Below, piece by piece: positions 57,142-64,000 of a DNA stretch of 64,000 bases. The stretch lies in assembly GCA_963971575.1 (NCBI GenBank), contig OZ020619.1, positions 20,900,813 through 20,964,812 on the forward strand, written 5' to 3'. How positions within the stretch are numbered: the stretch's first letter is position 1; every line of letters begins with the position of its first letter. Source of the DNA: Liopterus haemorrhoidalis (taxonomy: Eukaryota; Arthropoda; Insecta; Coleoptera; Dytiscidae). The position numbers were made by a program, and so were the translations under genes. Below the pieces are notes generated by a model. The model did no database searches and was not told the DNA's origin. It worked only from the letters and a program-made list of their open reading frames with translations.

Positions 57142-58162
57142 TTGGATTAATACAAATAAGGAATGCTTATAAAATGCTGGTAAAGTACTTCGTATAGGCA
57201 GAGTGCGAAATACAAATGTGAAGTACATTATTAATACTGGCGTTGCACTTACTTCTGGTGCCAGCAATGTACCAGCGTAAAAGCAGTTTGCCGGCGTTCG
57301 GCCGTTAGTTCAATGTTTGCTGGGTTAAGTCAAGTTCACTTAACAGCGTGACAACTCAAACGGAAAATCAGCTAAGTCCACTTGTAGCTACTCGGAATGT
57401 TCAAAAACCAACATCACATAACCTACAAACAGTGCCTACTAATAAATCATCAAATAATATCAACAAATCCAGAAAATTATTACTATTGTCCGACAGTCAC
57501 GCCAGAAACTGTAGCAATATCGTTCGGGATCTTATGCCTGATTTTGAGGTAAATATGATCTTTAAACCTGGTGCACCTCTACATGAAATAATCAAGGACT
57601 TGGAAAAACTAACAGCTCATTACACTAAAAAGGACTTTATCTTCATTCTCGGCGGTGCTAACAACTTTCCATCGAATAATATGAATTTGATCACTAATTT
57701 CAAAAATGTGATTAGAACTTGCAGTCATACTAATTTAATTATACATAAAAGTACAGTTCCCTATAGATATGATATTCCGTCTTACAATGACGATATATTC
57801 TACCTAAATGATATGCTTTTCGATACAACAGCTAATGCTTCTGACTGCCACGGTTTTCACATCAATATAACTGCTAAAAAACTAGTTTTTTCTAAATTAT
57901 GCAGTTTAGTTAAAAACAGTACGTTTTTTACATGTTATGTCGTCCAGGATAATTTTCAACGTTTTAAGCACACATCAGAATGCGCAGTATTTTCCATATG
58001 AAGAGAAGCAGAATATTTATCTCCATCACATTTCTCCTACTGCATCTACAATCACAAACAACATAAATTTTCAGGACAATGTTAATATTACCATAAATAA
58101 AACCAAGCCCATTTATAATCGACCTTTAAATTTTAATAATTAATCTATCGAAACAAGTAATA

Positions 58163-61100
58163 TAAATCTTCTTTGCTTAAACACACAGTAGATTCGTAAT
58201 AAAAAAAATGAATTAGAATCTTTTTTACATGACAAACTCTTCGATATACTTTGCCTAACAGAACACTTTTTAAATGATAACGAAAGTAGTGAGTTTTTAA
58301 TTGAAAATTATCAAATACAATCATGCTTCACAAGGAAATCTATGAGTCGTGGAGGTGTTATTATCTTTACTAATAAACACTGGGACACTATTCCAATAAA
58401 TAATATCAATAATTGTGCTATAGAGTTCCATTGTGAAGTAACGGCAGTATTTGTTACTAGCATTAAAACTATTATTATAACCCTGTACCTTCTGCTGATT
58501 TGAACATATTTATGAATAACCTAGATAACATTTTTAAACATGTTGATTTCTCAAAAAATTTCGTCGTATGTGGCGATTTTAATGTGAATTTTAACATTTG
58601 TAACAATGATGTAAACAAAGTATTGGATTTGTTAAGTACCTACAATTTTAAATCTCCTGTAAATTTCAACACTAGGGGTCGAAACCGTATTGGTTATGTT
58701 TTTCATAATTTCTTGAATACTCCAATTTCTGCAACAAAAGTAATTAATTCCTTATCGGATCACGACGATATTCATGTCATTTTTTAATTTCCCCATATTA
58801 CCTGTCAACCACCCAATATTTATAAAGTCAGACCCATTACAGGAGCAGGTAAATATACAATGTTTAATAAATTACAAGAAATTGACTGGGACCCCCTAAA
58901 TAGTTTCATGGACGGTACAAAAGCATTTGACAGTTTTTTTGATAAATTCCTATGTACTTTTGAGATTTGCTTTCCTGAAAAAGTGTTTAAAGAAAGAAGG
59001 AATTTTAACAAAATTACTTGGTTTAATGACAAAATCAAACAGTTAAGAGACCGATTTAACCAACTTGATTTGGATTATAAACTTAACCCAAATAACGAGA
59101 CCAGGGCCATAAGAAATAATTTTAGATCCAAGTATCGTGCGGAACTAAAAGTAGCCAAAATAAACACAAACACGCTTTTTGTACAAAATTCCAACAACTT
59201 TTCAAAAGCTACATGGCAAATTTTAAATAGTAACAGACGCACAAAGAAGCAAACTTCCCCCGTAGATTTATTCACCCCCGATGAATTCAACAATCATTTC
59301 CAGCAATCCGTAGAAGAACTAATAAATAAACTTCCTAACATTTCAATATCTTCCATGTCCCTTCTAAATGACAACTCAACATTTCCAGTTAATAGCAATT
59401 TCTCATTTCAGCCAATAAGTTTTAATAATGTACGCGATGCAATAAATTCTTTAAAAAACAGCAGATCAAAATATGCTTATGGCTTGTGTGTTGACTTGAT
59501 TAAATCTATGAAAGACACACTAGTTATTCCATTAACTAAAGTTTTTAATTCCTGTATCTCTTCATGCATCTTCCCGCATCAACTGAAGTTAGCCACTATT
59601 ATACCTCTTCGCAAAAAGGGAGACACAAATAATTTAAGTAACTATCGTCCAATATCTCTTTAGCCTATTTTTTCTAAAGTATTTGAAAAAATAATTTTTC
59701 AGCAAATTGTAGCCTACTTCGAAAACAACAATCTTTTTAGTGCTTCTCAATTTGGTTTTCGTTGCAATAAATCTACGACTGATGCAATTTTAGATTTCAT
59801 TGACTGTGTGTGTGAGGGTCTAGAAAACAAAGAATTTTGCCTTGCTACTTTCCTTGATCTATGCAAAGCATTTGACTTGATTAAATCTATGAAAGACACA
59901 CTAGTTATTCCATTATCTAAAGTTTTTAATTCCTGTATCTCTTCATGCATCTTCCCGCATCAACTGAAGTTAGCCACTATTATACCTCTTCGCAAAAAGG
60001 GAGACACAAATAATTTAAGTAACTATCGTCCAATATCTCTTTAGCCTATTTTTTCTAAAGTATTTGAAAAAATAATTTTTCAGCAAATTGTAGCCTACTT
60101 CGAAAACAACAATCTTTTTAGTGCTTCTCAATTTGGTTTTCGTTGCAATAAATCTACGACTGATGCAATTTTAGATTTCATTGACTGTGTGTGTGAGGGT
60201 CTAGAAAACAAAGAATTTTGCCTTGCTACTTTCCTTGATCTATGCAAAGCATTTGACTATGTATCTCACGCTGAGTTAATAGAAAAAGTGAAATTTTACA
60301 AGTTTAACACAGAAAGTTGCTTGTTTTTAGAATCCTATCTCGAAAATAGAAAACAATTTGTAAAAATTGGTAATACTTCTTCTGAAATTTCTTCAACAAA
60401 TTTTGGTGTACCTCAGGGATCTATTTTGGGACCACTTCTATTCTTGATTTACATCAATGACTTCTCCAGTGCCATTCGCAGTAAAACAATTCTCTTTGCT
60501 GACGATGATGCTAAACTATGGTTTACTTCAAATAAATTACAATTAAACACGGACAAAACACAGACTTTATTAATATCTACAAGACCAAATAACTATGAAA
60601 ATCTCCAGTTTGTTAAGTTCTTAGGTGTACATCTTGACCCAAGTCTCAAATGGGATCAACACGTTAGCAACATCAGTAGTAAACTCCGTAGGACAATTTA
60701 TTTACTAAGAAATTTAGTTAATTCAGTTTCCAGTAGTATCATTTTAACAGCATATTACTCTTTATTTCAATCTCACATTACTTACGCGTTACTTGTCTGG
60801 GGCCACTCTCCATCCACGGAAAGAATATTTGCATTACAAAGACGTGCAATACGAATAATTGCAGGTTGTTCATACAGACAAGACTGTCGAAACCTCTTTG
60901 TAAATTTAAAAATTTTGACATTCCCTTCTCTTTATATATACCACTGTCTAATCTACGCATATAAAAAATTGAATGTTTTAAAAACACATGATGCTGTCCA
61001 CAGTTACAACACACGGAACAAAACGAATATATATCCAAATTATTTAAGACTTAATGCGTCTAGACACAGCACCAACTATTATTGTATAAAATTTATGAAC

Positions 61101-61232
61101 TCTACCCCAGCAAATCTAAAATCTTTAAACTACTCCAAATTCACCTTAAAAATAAAAAAAATATTATCTGAAAACCCGATTTATACTTTTGCTGAATTTA
61201 CGGAAATTAGTTTTGATAGGTACACCACATAA
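58163..61232 (+). pseudogene. CR1-B ORF2: endonuclease plus reverse transcriptase, duplicated and decayed
   Basis: Endonuclease: NINLLCLNTQ, LTEHFLNDNES, RKSMSRGGVIIF, a frameshift near 58495, VVCGDFNVNFN (about 58565) and SLSDHDDI (about 58760). The RT entry at 58860-59663 ends LATIIPLRKKGDTNN and NYRPISL followed by TAG. Motif A reads FLDLCKAFD, first at about 59850, again at 60235. Then FGVPQGSILGPLLF and LFADDD (about 60495), where an in-frame deletion joins FADD to AKLWFTSNKL. The rest is open to 61232 with FVKFLGVHLDPSLKW and the usual C-terminus. Confidence 0.85.
59494..60255 (+). repeat. 381-bp direct tandem duplication within CR1-B ORF2
   Basis: 59494-59874 is repeated at 59875-60255, apparently with one difference (ATTAACTAAAG versus ATTATCTAAAG). 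381 is 127 codons, so the frame is kept. The junctions share TTGACTT-type microhomology. Both units hold the same TAG (59661-59663 and 60042-60044), which therefore predates the duplication. Confidence 0.93.
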
Positions 61233-61366
61233 ATTATTGTTTTACTTGTAATATTTATAATATAGTGTTATGCATAAGATGTCAACTGTAACTAATTTCT
61301 GTAATTTTTAATTATATATGTATGTATGACTGACTGTAAACAATACAATTGTAACACTGTCAATAA

Positions 61367-61389
61367 ATATTATTATTATTATTATTATT
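61367..61389. repeat. (TTA)n 3' tail of CR1-B
   Basis: Seven or so TAT/TTA units after TGTCAATAAATATTATT. Matches the tail type of CR1-A. Confidence 0.85.
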
Positions 61390-62311
61390 CAAAGTAAAAT
61401 ATCTGTCAAAAGTAGGTATACTTTTAAATTAAATACAAAGGATATCGACGCATTTTTAAAAGCAAAACTTTTAAATTTACCTGCAATTTCACTGATTTTA
61501 AAGCAATTTTTTTTTCAGTGTACAATAACCTGTAATTAACAGCCATCTTGAAAAATATAAAATTGTCAACCAGACCAGGCAACCGCCACATTTATATACC
61601 AAGGTCCCTAATCGGGGATGATGTTTGTTTATATAAACTAAATTTATTATATTAAAAGGCATGAAAAAGCAAAATAGAAAATATAGTATACAATACTCGT
61701 TATATAAGGCTTTTTGCCGTACTTGTCGATTAGAAAACTCATCTCTTCGCGACTTTTTTTCTAACTTTGACGCGTGCAACAATATCATGCCTTATGAAAC
61801 TTATAATAGTGTTGACAATAAATACTGTTATTTTTTTTTAATAAAAGGGGAAATACCCATTAAAAGAAAAATAAAATTCTGAAATAAATTTGGAACAGCC
61901 TATGTGTTCTAATATAACTTGTGAGTCCACTAAGTCAGGTACATAATCCCACTAGTATTTGTTTATTTATAAATTTTATTATCAACGCTTATAAAAGTAA
62001 TACTTTTCGTATTATCTGCAGACTACAGTAAACAAGTTCTCTTAAGATTAATTAAAAATATGCCAATGATTTTTTTTTTTGTGAATAATATAAACAGTTA
62101 CAAAAATACAAACATTTTTGTATAAATTATCGAAAATTATAACTTCTTTAAAAATAAATTGCTTGATAAGTTATGTTATATTTATTTTGTTTGTAGACAT
62201 GTTTGTCAGTACTTGTTGTTGATTTTTGTATACTAAGTAGATAAGAAATGCTATTAAAATAGATGTCAGCTTTAACACAAATTCAGTTTAACTAAAACTC
62301 TAGATGCAACA
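61390..62311. other. 5' flank of the second desaturase gene; no element recognised
   Basis: AT-rich. 61500-61525 (ATTTTTTTTTCAGTGTAC) resembles an end also seen, inverted, at 46238. No TATA or initiator could be chosen with confidence, but the sequence directly before the ATG at 62312 should be 5' untranslated region. Confidence 0.4.
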
Positions 62312-62530
62312 ATGGCACCTAGGTTAGAAAATGAGTATTACTCAAGCTTGGGAATAAAAATACATAAGAACAGAGGTGATCACTTGACCGTTTCTGGCGA
62401 CACCTGGTTAGCTGATAAACGAGAAGATGACGGTGCTGAAGGATTATGGCGAGTACACGATGATCTTTATGACGTAACCGATTATATTAAGATACACCCT
62501 GGTGGCGCAATGTGGTTGGAGCTTACTAAG
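62312..62530 (+). CDS. Cyt-b5-r: second cytochrome b5-related gene, first coding exon (heme domain)
   Basis: ATG at 62312 (CAACAATGG context), 73 codons, then a GTATGG donor at 62531 in phase 0. The exon encodes a short polar leader (residues 1-40), then DDGAEGLWRVHDDLYDVTDY and KIHPGGAMWLELTK. HPGG is the heme-ligand loop of cytochrome b5. Insect cytochrome-b5-related proteins have just this leader plus b5 start before the desaturase half. Later exons lie beyond 64000. It shares orientation with the gene ending at 30139, so the two are tandem paralogues; they are unlikely to be one gene because 30139 is a true terminal exon and 62312 a true first exon. The symbol is by family resemblance. 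Confidence 0.85.
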
Positions 62531-64000
62531 GTATGGTAAATATTATTACATAACTATAGAACTCTGGTGTAAATGTAGGTTTAACACCAACAGATTATTA
62601 ATAATTTATTATAGAAAATTAACAATCTAAGATAAAATTGGTTACAACCTATACGTAAACAGTTCATAACTGAAAAGCTTTGTAAAGTTTCACAAAGTTG
62701 TTTATCCGTCATGCTAATTATAGTTTCGGTGTTATCCATTATCAAATTTATAATAATAAAAATTTCAAAATACAAGCTTTTTATATGTACAATAAAGTGG
62801 GTGGTATCAAAGCCGTAACAATGTTTTTTATCATGCCCTTTTTTTATCTTTTTTCATTTTAATGTTTTTAATTTTAATACCCTCTGATTGTAACGATAAA
62901 TTTACCGTAAATCTTCTACTGATTTTACGTATGCAGCACTGCCGATAGTATTTGAGAAGTTGTTTTTATATAAGAGGAAGACTGTCCCTCAGTCCTTGCG
63001 CCCCTGGCACTTGCCCCGATGCCACGGCGTTTCTACGGCTCTTGGTGGTGGAATAGTTAAAGACGAAAACAAGTAGTATATGACAAACTATATCTTATCT
63101 CCATAATAGTATAATAATGAGGAATTTGAGAATTCAGTTATTAAGGGGGTTGTTGGTTGTTAATCTTATTAATCTTGTAAACATTGTATATGGAAATATC
63201 TGCTATTTTGTAATTTGTATTATTGTATGACGCACAGAGATAACGCGAAGGTCCTTGGCGCCCCTAGGCAAGACTTAATTCAGCGCCCTTTTTGTTAATA
63301 ACTGTAACTAGCTTTTTTCGGGCGTTGGGCAAGATTTTATAATTTAGACTTTCCTCAAATTTTCAAAAGCAATGAAAATTTAACGCCATCGTCCCTTAGG
63401 AATGATTTTAGCCTCCTTCTCAAATGTAAAAATTGTGTTGAACTAGAGAACTCTTTTGACAATATCATATACAAAATCCAAAATTAGACAATGAAAAACA
63501 AATTAACATTAATATAGAATAAGCAACCTATCAGTATATAATAAGGTCATCTGGAATACATCCTTACATTTTCATAGACAAGTAATTATGTTATCTGAAA
63601 ACACGAAATTATTAGGCGTACAAGTATAAATAAGGATCCGGGTCAAGATCTGAAGATTACCTGGTCCGCGCATATTCATAAGCCTATTCCATCAGCTCAG
63701 GCTCCATCTGTATGCCCTAAGATCATTAAAAATGTAGCGCACGTAATTTAAAAATATTTTATTTTTCTTGCCTCCATTCACATTTACAATATAATGAGGT
63801 CACATTGAGGTCAATAGAAGCGAATATTCGTATTTCAAAAATCAGCAGTGCTAATCTTGCGATCCCTTAGGCCCTAGAGATTACTGTAAAGAGTCGTTTA
63901 TAACTTTGTATATCCTGACACTGCCATCTGTGTTCGTATTTACGTTAGGTTTATTAACGTACAAAATTAAGAACTCATTTTATACTAAACCCCATACCCA
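62531..64000. other. first intron of the second desaturase gene
   Basis: No exon found. 62940-63330 holds GC-richer pieces (CTTGCGCCCCTGGCAC, GGCGCCCCTAGGCAAG) typical of hAT-derived repeats. 63640-63690 reads GQDLKITWSAHI, weakly like a LINE RT thumb segment. Neither can be bounded. Confidence 0.4.

Larger units (their letters stand above)
53871..57324 (+). mobile_element. outer copy of an uncharacterised DNA element with CCCAGCAAACATT ends
   Basis: Left end CCCAGCAAACATTTTTATCC at 53871; right end, inverted, CCCAGCAAACATTGAACTAA, finishing at 57324. The inverted repeat proper is 13 bp. Excluding the inner copy and its duplicated TT it is about 1713 bp. Subterminal GGGCCAGTGCTGGCATTTCG repeats (53937-54130) recall the subterminal binding-site repeats of CACTA-type elements, but no transposase is encoded and the superfamily is not assigned. 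Sequence from 54828 on is shared with the repeat at 8792. Confidence 0.8.
53869..57326. repeat. 2-bp TT target duplication of the outer CCCAGC element
   Basis: TT at 53869-53870 precedes the left end and TT at 57325-57326 follows the right end. Removing the insert and one TT restores the CR1-B ORF1 reading frame. Confidence 0.75.
53575..58001 (+). pseudogene. CR1-B ORF1: coiled coil and SGNH esterase-like domain, interrupted
   Basis: An ATG at 53575 (MSDINTRKHVKL) is soon stopped. From about 53640 the frame reads a coiled coil (NDELNQIIENLKIEIKMLQ, ENLLKNKIIEDLQNLHKL). After the nested insertion the frame rejoins exactly: VTTQTENQL, then KLLLLSDSHARNC (serine block), FILGGANNFPS (GxND-like block, here GGANN) and SDCHGFHINITAK (histidine block). 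This is the CR1 ORF1 esterase. The frame match across 53870/57325 once a single TT is removed shows the interruption is a clean insertion. Confidence 0.8.
53575..61389 (+). mobile_element. CR1-type LINE (CR1-B), split by a nested DNA element and carrying a 381-bp tandem duplication
   Basis: ORF1 starts near 53575, is cut at 53870 by the nested element, resumes at 57325 and ends at 58001. ORF2 spans about 58163-61232. The 3' end is a (TTA)n tract at 61367-61389. Without the insertion it is about 4.4 kb, nearly full length. Lesions in ORF2 include stops, a frameshift and an internal deletion. Confidence 0.85.

Noticed and set aside
53871..57324. A single very large palindrome or foldback element
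   Set aside because: The A-B-A'-B' order is not a simple palindrome; self-insertion of one inverted copy explains every junction, including the four TT flanks.
57348..58001. Possible host lipase/esterase gene
   Set aside because: The SGNH-type domain is directly followed by an endonuclease-RT frame and preceded by a coiled coil; it is CR1 ORF1.
63640..63720. LINE RT thumb-like peptide (GQDLKITWSAHI)
   Set aside because: Too short and without neighbouring motifs; mentioned only as a weak resemblance.

Overview
This window is eukaryotic, AT-rich insect chromosomal DNA. The call rests on spliced exons with GT/AG borders, an insect-type cytochrome-b5-related desaturase gene, and a dense load of insect-style transposons (CR1, RTE-like, Jockey-like and I-type LINEs, Gypsy, hAT, mariner, Tigger, Mutator, piggyBac-type and Helentron-like repeats). 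A beetle is plausible, but the sequence does not prove the order. There are no operons, and I recognised no rRNA or tRNA gene and no CRISPR array.

Host genes are few. Three exons at 9718-9906, 27430-27648 and 29779-30139 (+) join in frame and encode the desaturase half of a cytochrome-b5-related protein with all three histidine boxes; its 5' exons lie outside the window or were not found. A second member of the family starts at 62312 (+) with an exon carrying the HPGG heme-binding motif of the cytochrome b5 domain. The two genes are therefore a tandem pair about 32 kb apart. A broken copy of part of the 9718 exon lies at 12777-12868. A decayed SWIM zinc-finger gene sits at 33378-33945.

Almost everything else is mobile DNA, much of it nested. 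Region by region: an RTE-like LINE (834-8700, minus) holds a hAT element (2770-7551), which holds an intact Gypsy LTR retrotransposon with LTRs that look identical by eye (2976-7366). Intron 1 of the desaturase gene (9907-27429) holds a LINE split by a Helentron-like element, a mariner remnant, a CR1 LINE (15402-22930) split by a complete second LINE (17794-21915), a second Helentron-like copy split by a hAT, and another hAT. Between the two host genes lie a 651-bp AC array, hAT MITEs, an apparently intact Mutator-like transposon (34595-38617), a Harbinger-like remnant, an I-type LINE (41004-45358, minus), a Tigger MITE, a 291-bp satellite between long inverted repeats, a TTAA-flanked MITE, and a CR1 LINE (53575-61389).

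The most unusual object is inside that last CR1: an uncharacterised DNA element with CCCAGCAAACATT ends that has inserted, in inverted orientation, into another copy of itself. Both insertions show a 2-bp TT target duplication, and both empty sites can be read from the window. All family calls were made by eye from motifs; no database search or alignment program was run.
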